Below, in pieces: positions 34,805-47,347 of a DNA stretch of 64,000 bases. Within the stretch, counting starts at the first letter, position 1; every line of letters begins with the position of its first letter. The position numbers and the translations under genes are program-made. The stretch is from Hyalella azteca (Eukaryota; Arthropoda; Malacostraca; Amphipoda; Hyalellidae). The stretch lies in NCBI RefSeq assembly GCF_000764305.2, contig NW_025934916.1, forward strand, positions 1 through 64,000, in the 5' to 3' direction. The notes below the pieces were generated by a model that was given only the letters and a program-made list of their open reading frames with translations, was not told the DNA's origin and did not search any database.

Positions 34805-37800
34805 GTTGTATACAATAATTGTGTTGTTGATTTATATGGGAACAAAGTTTGGTACATCTTCGATATAATATGTCAGAAATATTCAGTGAACATTTACAAT
34901 AGTTTCATTTTTCTCTAAAGGAAAATGAGGCAATCCACATTTAATTATCAATTTATTTAAGGCTATTTCCTAATTCAGCGCTGAGTCTTTTTCAGATTAG
35001 ACTCCAGTGAAATGACTTTTAGTTTTAAGACTCCAAAGTGCTCGTGATCCAAAATTGCTTATCGAGAATTCCTAAGTGTTTATGACCATCAACTGTTTTA
35101 AGATCAGATCGAAAGTCGATTTTTTAATATCCGGCCTTGCTTAAAAAAGCACATAATTCTTTTATTTAAAAATCTGCTACTGTTATCTTAAATCCGCAAT
35201 ACAGTGTAAGTTAATTGTAAGTTGTTAATCAGATAATTGATCATTTTTTGTTAAACTGTCTCAGCTGAACCATGAACCTAATAAGTGACAGCTATTTTCG
35301 GGCATAAGGTGACAACTTTTGCTAATTGGAAAATTAATATAAATGCAGGATTCTTTGATATAATAATACAGTTAATTAATAAATAAAAATCCCACGTCGT
35401 ATTTAACATAGACGCAACGCTGTTATGCCAAACAAATACTCGTGGCAAATGAATGTTGAAATTGTTCAGTACATCATTTTTAAACCAGCTATTCATTTCA
35501 AAAACAAAATTGATCTGGTCAATGCCAAAATTAATATTGACTTCTTCTTTGTTATGAATGGAAAACAAAAAAATTGGGTTAGTGCTTCACAGTGTCTATA
35601 GAAACCTTTGTATGCGAGGGATTTTTTGAATTAGAAGGAGGAGGCTCCTTCGGAGTTGAAGGCCGGAGGTGTTCTCGTTTAGTGGCCGAGGTGCCGAGTG
35701 CATCAGTGTGAATTAATCACAAAGGCATGGTATCGTAGAATTGAAAATTGTGCAATGTGTCTACACTATAAGATACTTTTATATGGCGATACTTATTATA
35801 TATAAGATACTTTTATATACTTTTTTATATATATTATATACATTAAAAAGCATTGTATAGAAGCGTATGTTCTTTTGTCGCATTTGCCTGCTGCCCATTC
35901 GGTCCTAAATGATACTTACGAATTCATGACAGGACCTGGAGGTCATCAGGTTTGATTAACATTCACTAAAAAAATCTTCGACTTTGCCTGCGCAAGTTGT
36001 TCGTTTCGATTATATTTTTGTGATGGGAAAATAGAAATTTTAACGTCACGGCATAATTTGCCAAAGCCTTCTTGCATCCAATATGAATAAAACAATGGGT
36101 ATAATATGAAGGATATCAATCATGAAAGTGTATGCCGGGAGAAACCGCAGATGGTTTATTTCAAATGAGCGGGGCTCACTCTTTGTTTTAATTATTGAGA
36201 GGAAAATTCAGTCTCGAACTTTATTAAAAGCTAATAATTTTGAGTTACTACGTTAGATTTTTAATCCGATGTCGTCGTCAGTCCTGGGCAGCGTCTCACT
36301 AATTTCTTGTTCTGTGCGGTACGAGTCATGATAATTCCATCAATGCTTATGTAACATCTATAAATGTACTCTGTTAATGCATTTCTCAGTGTTAATGCCT
36401 TTCGATGATAAAATCTATTTTTATTATCGTGATAAACACGCTTGCATGCCTGCCACAAACTGGCGGCAGTCGAATTGTGTTTCGTTTCTACATAGACTAT
36501 GCCTTATTAATAAGCCAAAAATCTTTTTCTTTCTAATTTTGTACCCAGAAAAATATTATTATTAGAAATGAGATTCATCTATGGACATCATCATGCTATG
36601 GACATCATCATTATTTTTCATCATAAGATTATAAATTTATAAAAAAAAGCCTGTGGAATTTTTTCGAACGCTGCGTAAATGGTCCAATTACAATAATCAA
36701 TCAATCAATGTAATCAATACAGGTTACCTTTAAAATTAGGTTTATATTGACTCATTGACATTTTCTATCCTATAGTAGTTCGTCTTGTAACGAAGAAGAC
36801 GACTCTTCAATGTAGCTTCTCTAGTTAAAAAATGGTATTTTTTACAAATTTCTGTGTTTCAGGTCTTTGATTCGCATAGATTAAGGTCTAGGGAAGCCCT
36901 ATTGGTTTTAACTTTACAAGTTTCGTTCGAAAGACGAACTTTGCTGCAGTCAATGCAGATAATTTGAGAGTAGACCAATTTGCATCAAGCGAATCTTAAT
37001 CACATCAACGTGGTCGATGTGATGAATATAGAGGAGTATAGTATACGCATGCATGCGTAGTAATTGTGGTGAACCAAGAAACTGATAAGTTATTATAGCT
37101 TTTCGTCCTATAGACCATTCCGTCAGTTCCTTCCTTTAAAACTCGGCGATTTCGATTTGCGCTCAAGTTAAACTAAGGACCAGAGGCCATACTTTCAAAA
37201 CTCGCTAAGTTGACGTAAGTACTCACGCTCTATTTTCTTGTCTATGATTGGTGGATTTTGCTTGAAAGGCCGTCAATGATTGGCTGATGAACTTACGGTC
37301 TCTTAACTTTTTTTGAAAGTGTAGGCCCAGATTGTTCGCTGGAAAAGAGCAGTATCCCGACCACGAGACTCATGCCTGCATGGATGGAACAAATCTGTAG
37401 GACCATGAACCATTGGTCACTTCCATAAAGTGATTTGTAAGTTACTTGACAATATGGTTGTTCCCACTGACGACAGTGTGGACTCCTGCCTGACCCTGAT
37501 AGCATCGTTGGCGCTCCGCGTATGAACGCCTTCCAGAACAGACTAGACGAAGCTATGCAGGAGCATATGTTCAGTCTTAAAATGCCTAGCAAATTACGGA
37601 CCAGGCAATAAGTCCAACAGCTATCTCAATCAATCGTCAGCTATGGAAAGATCGGGTTTAGAAGGCCGGATCCCTTGTGCAATCAATTAAGTCGCGAAAA
37701 GTACAAAAATCGGCAACTGCAGGTCACGGGCCTATTTCTTCAGTGCCGACACTTCTATTTTTTGTGAGTCTCGTCATTTTTTATTCGAGACGCGACGATC

Positions 37801-40583
37801 CTATGATCTCTGTGCCGATCATCGATACAAATGTAGAAAATTCTCATGGCAAATTGGGAGGGAATATGCAAGCATAAGCTAAAATATGTCGATGAATATA
37901 TAGCATGCAGTTTTAGTTGAAAGTATAAAAGAGTGCTTAGCGAAAATCGGAAGATTTAACCTCATTTTATTAATTTTGAAATTTGCTTTGTTCATAACAA
38001 TCGCATTTTCACTAAAATTAGGCTCATTTATAACTGCTAGAAGAAATTATTTAACCCTTTAGCGTCTAGCTGTACACATCTTTCGACCTTTATAAGGGCG
38101 ATTTTTGTTAACATTTGAAGCTCATTCGTCCAATTGGACATATATGTTGGCTTTAATATCAGGCTGTTCTATGCCCAGTTGAGGGTTTTGTCGCCTGTTA
38201 GGTTTTTTAATGAATAAATTTCAGCTTTGTAGTATGGATGAAATGTAGTATTTTGCATCTGCAAGGTAGAAAGCCGCTAAAGGGGTAATTTAGTATATCA
38301 ATATCATTCTCATTTAGATTATATACAAATGGGTTTTTATTAATTTCTTTTTGATTTTATGCGAAACAAGTCAATAGCGTTTATTTACCCTATGCTTGTG
38401 TTAAATTTGTAGACTCATTGATATAGCAAAAGTCGAATCAATTTTACTAGGTATTGAAAAATTCGGTAATTTTTTCATGTATATTATAAATGATAGTACA
38501 TTGACTGATGATAAATAAACATTTCGACCCTTCGATACTGCTTTAGAAGTTGGCAGTTGAGCTCGTACAAATCTTGCATGGTTATAACGAGTGCTTTTGT
38601 TATCTAACATTATTGATTAGTAAATGCACAAAAAAAAAGAGTTTTTGACATCACAGGCAGGTCCATCATAGAAAACGTCACAAAAGGATTCGCAGGATAA
38701 CTCAAGCAAAATTTGATTTTGCATGCAACAGGCGAGGCTCGCTGTATATCTTATAACAAGCTGAAACAATAAATTCAATGTGTCTATGTGCAATCTATAT
38801 CCTAATGTAAGACGTCTGTTAATCAAGGTAATTAATTGATGAATTAATCCTAATGTGGACAGAACATTTGCTTCGTCTCCTGAAGTAAATTTCTCCTGGT
38901 AAAAATACTGATTATAAATCCTGCCACGTTATGGTTTCACAAACGGAAATTCACATGCATTGCAAATCCAACGCAGCAAAAATGACTTACTTTCCTTTCA
39001 AATTTAAGCTCCGAAATTTTCTTCCAATAGATGAATCTTTCGTCAGTTGATGCTAAATAACAGTTGAAAGAATAATGCTATAATGCAGGAGACTTCAATC
39101 CCTTCAAAGTTGTGGTTTTAAAAATTTGTGAGTAAGAAACTTCCATGAAAAATGTTTGGGTGCCTGAAGTTCAGAAGTTGCCATGTACTCATTAGCTGAT
39201 TATTTTTTGACAATGATGAAACTTTTGAAATAAATTTGATTGAATTTTGAGATTTAACGGTGCTGACTTCATCTTCCGTCGAAGGTAGATACAGTCATTG
39301 TACTTAGGGGGAAATTCATAACTCGATGGGGCCTTGATGCTTTACTACCTGAAATGGTAGGCAGAATATTAATATCAATATTAATTTTAATGAAACTTTC
39401 TGTCACATGAATCGACATTATTCAGTGAGAATCAGTTGCAAGATATACAGATATAATCACAGGTATACCGTTATAGAGATTGAAGGGGAAGCAAAGCTTG
39501 GTCATAAATAACGAGCAAATAAAGACGTCGCTGAGAAGAGATCGCTATTACGTGACACAAGCTATAAAGTCGTGGCTTGGGTACCACTCGTAGCGCGATT
39601 GGGTACGGACATGATAGTAATCTTGAACAGGCGCGATGAAAGCGGAAGGTTAAAATCCCTGATGTTAAAGCGGAAGGTTAACATCGCTGATATTTTTCAG
39701 TTTATTTTATTGATGTTTGTTTGTAGATTCAATGACTACGGATATTAAAAAAAATTATTCAGTCGAATTTCATGAGAATGATCTCGGGAATTGAAAATCG
39801 ATTCGATATTAGTCGAGGTCGTCGAAAGAATAAATAGCTAGTAGACATTCCTAAACGAACATTTTACGCCGAGTTTGTCGCCTAGAACGATTGTCCACAG
39901 AAGTAATTCTGGAAACTATAACGAAGTGTATTTTTTTAACGATCTGTTCCGTCCAACAATCTTAAAATGCTCGCAGTACACAAGATATAAATCGTGCATT
40001 GATCAGGTTCGTTGAGGGTTTTCATGCACTTACACGCACCGATCGAATATACGATTTCCCATAAATGAGCAAAAACATTAAATGAAATCAGACCAATAGA
40101 TAAAATGATCGCTGAAGAGCAGGTCAATAAACTTTTTAAATGAAATATAATGTACGAAAATTCGTCCCAAATATTTTTCAGTGAGGGAACTAGATGATGA
40201 CTTTTGAAAAGAAATTTATGGTTGAAATAAAATGCTCTTCCTTATGCGTGATTTTTAATTTAATAAATTTTTAAATTTATCAAATTTACTTCCTTCTCAC
40301 TTTTGCTACACTTACGAAAAATCACTTGGTCAAAAAATTGTTCAAATGCTTCAGAAATTTATGAATTTATCTGAAAAATAGATGATACCATTCAAATGAG
40401 CGACAGATTCAAAATCTGTATCCGAAACTCCACGAGCAATTCGCGTGGCATTTTGCTCAGCTTTGATTGTGGCAAGAATCACTCTCGGTTTATCAAGGTT
40501 CGCTTTGGGTTGAAATAAGCGTGACCACTGCAGGAAGATTCTGGTTTGGTGGACACAGTGAAGGTTGCATTTAATTTGACGCT
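34805..40583. repeat. Copy 1 of the large duplicated block (partner about 41000-46000)
   Basis: Most of 34256-38790 aligns piecewise with 39573-45990. The clearest stretches are 34256-34340 with 39570-39650, 35880-37600 with 42720-44520, and 37738-38790 with 45010-45990. No complete gene is present. The frame at 35278-35568 lies over a stretch that has an inverted copy at 32470-32630, and I do not call it a gene. 38840-39570 has nothing recognisable. Confidence 0.6.
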
Positions 40584-40591
40584 TATAAAAG
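40584..40591 (+). promoter_or_regulatory. TATA box of gene D
   Basis: TATAAAAG within TTTGACGCTTATAAAAGCGC, 109 nt above the ATG at 40693. The GCTTATAAAAGC string is palindrome-like and shared by all subfamily-3 promoters. Confidence 0.65.
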
Positions 40592-40692
40592 CGCCAGCTC
40601 GGGACGATATTACAACACAACTTGCCACCGCTCCTCGCTTACAAGTCAACTTCTGCTCTTGCTCTGGGTTAAGCACCAACCCTATAAGCATA

Positions 40693-42621
40693 ATGACTGC
40701 CATTTTCTCCGTGAGTGTTTACAATAAAATTATTTTAGCCTACTAGCAATAAAGCTCGAAACGTAAGCTTCACCAAAGTAGCTCTTTATGCTATGACTAG
40801 CTATTTGTAAATACATTAACATAGAACGAGTTAAAAAATTTTCCACAATCCTTACATGGTTAATTTGAGTGATAAAGTTTAGGCACTACAAAATATTTCA
40901 TTGAATAATCGATTGGATATAATGCACTGTATATAATAATTGTGTTAGTGATTTATTTCGCAACGAAGTTTTGGTACATCTTCGATGACTACGGAGTAAT
41001 ATGCATGGCCACCACTAATATTCGATGACTAGCAGCTATAGTAATAATTGGTAAACATTTACAAAAATTTAACTTTTCTCCAATGAAAAATGAGGCTTCT
41101 CACAATTGATTATCAATTTCACTATGGCAATTTCGACTTCAGTGCTGAGTCGGATTCAGATTAGACTATAGTGCAATAACTTTTCCTTTAAGACTTCAAA
41201 CTATCGTGATCCAGAACTAGCTTAGCGAGAATTACCAAGCGTTTATGACCATGCAACTGTTTTAAGACTAAATTAAACGAACGTCGATTTCTTTTCATTT
41301 CCGGCATTGCTTAAAGAAACACATAATTCTTTTGTATATAAATCTGCCACTGCTATATCAAATCCTCAATACAGTGTGAGTTAATTGTGAAATTTTCACA
41401 ATTAACTTACATTTCTATCACATAATTGACATAATCTGTTAGATTGTCTCAGCTAAACCACCAAGCTAATAAGTGACAGCCATATTCAGGCATAAGGTGG
41501 CAACTTTTGACAATTGCAAAATTAATATAAATGCAGGATTCTAAGCGTTGATGGAATCAATATTGACTTCCTCTCTCTTATGAATGGAAAATAAAGAATT
41601 AGGTTAGTTCTTCACAACGTCTGTGGAAACATTTTTATGCGGGGTTTTTTGAATGGGAAGGTTGAGGCTTCTTCAGTGATTCAGGTGTTCAATTTCAGTG
41701 CAGTGGGTGCTGAACGTTTCAGTGTGAATTATCAGAAATGCATTGTGTCATTGAATTGAAAATTTTGCTATATATCTACACTATAAGATCTATATTATTA
41801 CATGACTTAATAGGCGTCTAATTCACATCATACATTCCTCACTAGTTGTACCTTTAAACGAAACAAAGAATCACCTCGTATCAATTGAAACTTCATCAAA
41901 AATTTTGTTTAAAAAAAGGGGGTGGCGCGCTGCCCCATGTTGCCCTACTTAATTACGAATTCATGATGGCGACACGTTTTTTTTTAACTTTTCAAATAAC
42001 AGTGACTTAATTGATACGTTTGGCCAGGGCGCAGCCTGACTTACCCTGCCTGACTCCCTCGAGCAGGTGAAGGCAACTCTTGCGCTGTGACTCGAGGCTC
42101 TGGCGCTAGCCTGACTTGCTATACCTGTCTTGCCATCCAAGTAGTGGCAACTCAGGCATTGTGCTTCATGGGCTCTGGCGTTCGCCTGACTTACCATGTC
42201 TGTTCTACCTTCCAAGTAGTGGCAACTCTGGCATTGTGCTTCATGGCTCTGGCGTTCGCCTGACTTACCATGTCTGTTCTACCTTCCAAGTAGTGGCAAC
42301 TCAGGCATTGTGCTTCATGACTCTGGCGTTCGCCTGACTTACCATGTCTTTCACCTCCTGCAGGTGATGGCAACTCTGGCGCTGTGCCTCGTGGCTCTGG
42401 CGCTAGCCGCTCCTGCACCTCTGCCCGCACCCATGCCGGTCGCAGCTCCACAAGCAACTAATGTTCACGGACACAGAAGGGCCTTCCATGGGAAATTCGG
42501 TAACGGACATGGAAATCAAAGAAATCATGGAGGATTCAGAGGCGATGGATTCGAAGACGATACATTCGGAGGTGGAAGATTCGGAGGCAGTGGATTTGGA
42601 AGCGGAAGATTCGGCGGCTGA
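40693..42621 (+). CDS. Gene D: secreted peptide with Ala/Pro spacer and Gly-rich tail
   Basis: Two exons, 91 residues: 40693-40710 (MTAIFS, donor GTGAGT) and 42364-42621 (acceptor CTGCAG), phase 0. Signal core VMATLALCLVALALA, then APAPLPAPMPVAAPQ, a basic His/Arg/Asn part (VHGHRRAFHGKFGNGHGNQ), then GGFRGDGFEDDTFGGGRFGG and similar Gly/Phe/Arg units. The 1.65-kb intron ends in four degenerate copies of the exon-2 start (42035-42332), each with an acceptor-like site, so cryptic splicing is possible. The in-frame ATG at codon 2 of exon 2 could also initiate, but the upstream TATA, ATG and donor match the sister genes. Possible poly(A) signals are variant ATTAAA at 42664 and 42684. Confidence 0.75.
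42035..42332 (+). repeat. 74-75 bp minisatellite copied from the signal-peptide exon
   Basis: Four units starting at 42035, 42110, 42185 and 42259, each beginning CCTGACTT and containing a version of the acceptor plus GTGATGGCAACTCTGGCGCT and the rest of the signal core. The functional exon-2 start is in effect the fifth unit. The units end in TGA instead of continuing into the mature peptide. Related single units lie at 46298-46372 (minus) and 53979-54120 (plus). Confidence 0.85.
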
Positions 42622-43120
42622 CACTACTGATTCAGTGATAGACCAGTGGATTTCAAGTGGGCTGATTAAATGTCACATCAATATTAAAAGCTCATTTACT
42701 GTTCCCCATGTTTCATATGAAGGTTTGAACATAGAGATAGTCTGGTTCGTCTAAAAATGCCCTAATATATCTTTTAACTTTGCCTGTGCAAGTTGTCCCT
42801 ATATATATTATATTTCTATGTTGGGAAAATAGGAATTTCAACGTTACGGCATAATTTGCTCATATAAATGCAATAGCCTTCTTGCACCAAATATTAATGA
42901 AGCAACTGGCATAGTATGACGAATACCAATCATGAGAGTGTATGCCGGGAAGAACGAGTTGGTCGATTGCAAATGAGCGGGACTCATTGTTTTGTCATAA
43001 CTATTAAGGGGAAATTCAGCATCGAACATTATTAACAGCTAATGATTTTAAGGTACGACGTTAGATTTATGATCCGATGTCGTCGTCAGTCCTGGGCAGC
43101 GTCACTCTCATTTCTTGTCC

Positions 43121-43326
43121 TTTGAGGCCCGAGTCGTGCTTTGAGGCCCGGGTCATGCTGTGAGGCCCGGGTCATGCTGTGAAGCCCGGGTCATGCCGTG
43201 AGGCCCGGGTCATGCTGTGAGGCCCGGGGCATGCTGTGAGGCCCGGGTCATGCTGTGAGGCCATGGGCATGCTGTGAGGCCCGGGACATGCTGTGAGGCC
43301 CGGGTCATGCTGTGAGGCCCGGGTCA
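43121..43326. repeat. 19-bp GC-rich minisatellite, block 1
   Basis: Eleven units (the last short by 3 nt) of about TGTGAGGCCCGGGTCATGC. Strikingly GC-rich, with a SmaI-type CCCGGG in most units. The matching place of the duplicate (about 36313-36331) holds a single unit-like string. Confidence 0.9.
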
Positions 43327-43515
43327 ATGAGAGTGTATGCCGGGAAGAACGAGTTGGTCGATTGCAAATGAGCGGGACTCATTGTTTTGTCATAATTATT
43401 AAGGGGAAATTCAGCATCGAACTTTATTAAAAACTATTGATTTTGAGGTGAGACTTTAGATTTATGATCCAATGTCGTCGTCAGTCCTGGGCAGCGTCAC
43501 TCTCATTTCTTGTCC

Positions 43516-43838
43516 TTTGAGGCCCGAGTCGTGCTGTGAGGCCCGGGACATGCTGTGAGGCCCGGGTCATGCTGTGAGGCCCGGGTCATGCTGTGAGGCC
43601 CGGGTCATGCTGTGAGGCCCGGGACATGCTGTGAGTCCCGGGACATGCTGTGAGACACGGGACATGATGTGAGGCCCGGGTCATGCTGTGAGGCCCGGGA
43701 CATGATGTGAGGCCCGGGTCATGCTGTGAGGCCCGGGACATGCTGTGAGGCCCGGGTCATGCTGTGAAGCACGGGACATGCTGTGAGGCCCGGGTCATGC
43801 TGTGAGGCCCGGGTCATGCTGTGAGGCACGGATCATGC
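43516..43838. repeat. 19-bp GC-rich minisatellite, block 2
   Basis: Seventeen 19-bp units of the same family as block 1. The 190 bp before it (43327-43515) repeats 42932-43120, so flank plus array forms a higher-order repeat with a 395-bp offset. Confidence 0.9.
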
Positions 43839-43849
43839 TAATGTAACAT

Positions 43850-45990
43850 CTACGTTCTCTGTTAATGTATTTTCTCAGTATTAGCGCCTTTAGATAATAA
43901 AATTTATTGTTTATTATTTCGACAAACGCGCTTGAATGTCTACCACAAAGTGGCTGAAGGCAAATTGTGTTTCTTTTCTACACAGTCAAAGCTGTAATAA
44001 TAAGTGAAACCTTTTTTTCGATTTAATTTTGCACCCAAAACAATATTATTATTAGAAATGAGATTCATTTTTGGAAGTCAACGTAGGATTATAAATCAAT
44101 CAAAGAAAAACTAAACAATATTTTTTGAACGCTGCGTAAATGTGGCAATGCTTCGTATTCAATTGATCAAAACAGACTATCTTTAAATTAGGTATATAGA
44201 CTCAATGGCATTTTCTATCTTATAGTAGTTCTATTGTAACAAATACCCAATTCCATCCTATCCCATTCCCTTAGTTCCTTCTTTTATAATAATACTCGCG
44301 ATTTCGAGTGTCTCTCAAGTTAAATTAAGGAACAGATTTTTCGCTAAAAAAAAGCAGTATTCCTATACCATAAGACTCGTGAATGAGTGGGGAAAATCTG
44401 TAGAACCATGAACCATTCATTGCTCACGTCCATAAATTGATTAGTTCAACTTAAGTTACTTGACAAAATGATTGTTCCCGCTGACGACAGTCGACTCCTA
44501 CTTGAAACTATGAACATATTACAGCAACTTTATTTCTTCTGAATTTCGCGTAATTGCATTTGTAACTGAAACTTTGCTCGAAATATTCGACATTTAGGGA
44601 AATTATAGTATATGGTGGAATTACTTCGAAATTAAAATCGTATTAAATTACTTTTCCCTGACAGTACTTTGGCTTTGAATAAATTAAATTAAACTTAACA
44701 CGTGATACAAAAACTTCGAAAAGTCACCCTTAATTTGACCAGAATATAAACTACCTACCGGTATAGCGTATACACCTACAGTGATAACTTGTTCAATGCA
44801 CGTACACCACCCAGACAACTGCACTATATGCAGTACACTCGGTCAATGACAGATAACTTCCCAAACGGCATCAGAAACGCTGAATCAACGTTTACTTAAA
44901 CGTTGCTTAATTAAACGCTGATCAACGTTTAATTTTATGTTGTTTGACGCCATTCGCTTGGTTGGTTTGTTTCTGGTCCCTCGCAGGAGAGACGCAAAAC
45001 ATGCCTCGTCATTTTTTGCATGTTTTCAGTGAGTCTCGTCATTTTTTAGTCGAGATGCGACGATCCTATGATCTGGGTGCCGATTATCGATGCAAATGGA
45101 GAAAATTTTCAAGGCAAATTAGGAGGAATATGCAAGCATGAGTGAGTTAAAATATTTTGATGAATACGTAACGTGCAGTTTTAGTTGAAAGTATAAAGGG
45201 GTGCTTGGCGAAAATCAAAAGCTTAAACCTCGTTTTATTTACTTCTAAATTTGTTTGTTCATAACAATCGCAGCTCCACTAAAAAAAGGCTCTCTTATAA
45301 CTGCTAGAAGAAATTATATAACCCTTTATCGTCTAGCTTTACATATCTGTCGCCCTTCATATAGGGGCAATTTTTGTTAACATTTGAAGCTCATTCACCC
45401 AATTGGACAACTAGATTGGCTACAGATTGCGCTATGCCCAGTTAAGGGTTTTGTCGCGTCAGTTTTTTTTTCCAATGAATAAATTTCAGCTTTGTGGTAT
45501 GGATGCATTGTAGTATTTAGTAATTCATTCTATTTTCAAGAATATAAATGTTTTTTTAATAATATCTTTTAATTTTATGTGAAATAAATCAATAGCGTCT
45601 ACTTTCTTTTGATTGTGTTGTATTTGTAGATTCATTGATATAGCGAAAGTCAAATTAATTTTACAAGGTTTTGAAAAAAATAAGAAACTTATTCATTTAT
45701 TTTATAATTACTGGTGCATTGACTGACGATAAAATAAACATTTCAACTCTCAATATTCTTTTTGAAGTTGGCTGTTGCGCTCGTACAAATCTTACATGGT
45801 TTACACGAGTGCTTTTTTAGTCCAGCATAATTGCTTAGAAAATGCACGAACAAAAAACACGAGTTTCTAACATCAAAGGCAGATCTATCATAGAAAACTT
45901 AAAAAGAACTTCGCAGGATAACTCAAGCAAAATTGGGTTTTCCAAGCACGAGGTGAGGCTCGCTGTTGGCTGTATTTCTTACAACAAGCT
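43850..45990. repeat. Copy 2 of the large duplicated block, no gene
   Basis: Paralogous to about 36350-38790, clearest at 45010-45990 against 37738-38790. No coding exon recognised. The block ends where the inverted gene E begins. Confidence 0.55.
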
Positions 45991-46027
45991 GAAACAATTA
46001 ATCTACTTCTGTAGAATCGGCAACTAA

Positions 46028-47347
46028 TCAACCTCTATGAAATCCTCCACCAAATCCTCCAAATCCTCCTCGATGTCCATGATGCCCATGTCCACCGAAA
46101 CCACCGAATCCTCCACGATGTCCATGATGTCCATGACCACCGAATCCACCCCCAAATCCACCGCCAAATCCACCACCAAAGCCTCCTCTGTGGCCGTGAT
46201 GCTGTGGATCAGCAATGGCTACCGCGACTGGTGCGGGTAGGGGAGAAGGAGCGGCTAGTGCCAGAGCCACGAGGCACAGCGCCAGAGTTGCCATAACCTT
46301 GAGGGAAGACAGGCATGGTAAGTCAGGCTAGCGCCACAACCCCGAGGCACAGCGCCAGAGTTACCATAATCTTNGCCCTACGTATCATGTCTACCAGCAG
46401 CTTTGTCAGAAATAAATTAGTGAGCACTAATAAAGATTTTCTGAGGCCCCAGTTCATGCCAGGCCATTACTTGTTTCTGGAAGTATATTAAAAAAGCAGT
46501 ATTCTGACGAATTTATAATATGACAATGACTTAACCAGAATGTAACGTGAACGAATTAACGATTTTAAAACTCGTTCTTCTAATGTAGTATGAATGTATA
46601 CGCTATTGCAAATCAAGTTAACGTTAATAGCAAAACATTTTTCTGATTTCTCGTTCAATTACTCATAGACATATGTTATGATTAGGTTTTACTTCTGTTA
46701 ATTAAGTTTAAACGCGAGCATAAAAAAGTTTGCAACAGCTGAAATACGTTATTGGAACGAGTCCAATTGCAATGACTTTGAATTGTATCGGAAGTTTCAA
46801 CGTTACCGAACAAATTTTTACGCTGTTCTGGTAGAAATGCCGTCGATTGCCAGCTTTCACTATTGCATTATTGAGAAAGTAGTAACAAAAATGCGGCAAG
46901 TTTGCGTATAATCTCATACTGTATAGGTACCAGGATAATACAGTTATTGGAAGAAGGTAGCGATTGAGAATAATCCTAGACTCTTGGTTGTGCAAAAATA
47001 GATTGAATATTAAACATCAAACTTCATTCTTCGGTGATAATAGTTCATACTTGAGATAACATTTATTAAAACTATTTCAAAAATTGAATGGGCTCAACAG
47101 GTTTTTATATAGGAAAATTTTATCCGTGGTAAATGCAAGTGCGGCCATGATGTTTTAAGTTATTTACCACGGAAAAGGAGTCGTTTGAAATTCGGAATTT
47201 ATAGGAAAAGTATGAGTTCTGCTCACTAGTACTGGACCCTAATAATTATAGAGCGTATATTCAAGCCGCGTTAATTTTTATACTTTTCCTATTGTATTCA
47301 TTTATCATATTTTGTTTATAGTTACTCACGGAAAAGAATGAAGTCAT
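46028..47347 (-). CDS. Gene E: His/Gly/Phe-rich secreted peptide
   Basis: Two exons, 95 residues: 47330-47347 (MTSFFS, donor GTGAGT) and 46028-46297 (acceptor CTCAAG), phase 0. Signal core VMATLALCLVALALA, then APSPLPAPVAVAIADP, then repeated GHRGGFGGGFGGGFGG and GHGHHGHRGGFGGFGG blocks (HGHHGHRGGFGGFGG twice). The signal region is almost identical at DNA level to gene D although the genes are on opposite strands, indicating an inverted duplication or gene conversion. TATA at 47441-47448. One extra signal-core unit lies just upstream in the intron, next to a single N at 46374, so a repeat may have been collapsed there. His-rich Gly repeats could bind metal ions; that is inference. Confidence 0.75.
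46374..46374. other. Single N, probable scaffold join
   Basis: One N inside the signal-core repeat in the gene E intron. Sequence beyond it does not continue the repeat, so contigs may be wrongly joined or repeat units lost. Confidence 0.7.

Noticed and set aside
35278..35568. Minus-strand frame of 96 codons
   Set aside because: It lies over a stretch with an inverted copy at 32.5 kb and a shortened paralogue at 41.5 kb; no motif or conserved frame.
43121..43838. CRISPR-like array
   Set aside because: Units are contiguous with no spacers, in eukaryotic DNA: a minisatellite. The same reasoning excludes 15101-15268 and 31584-31869.
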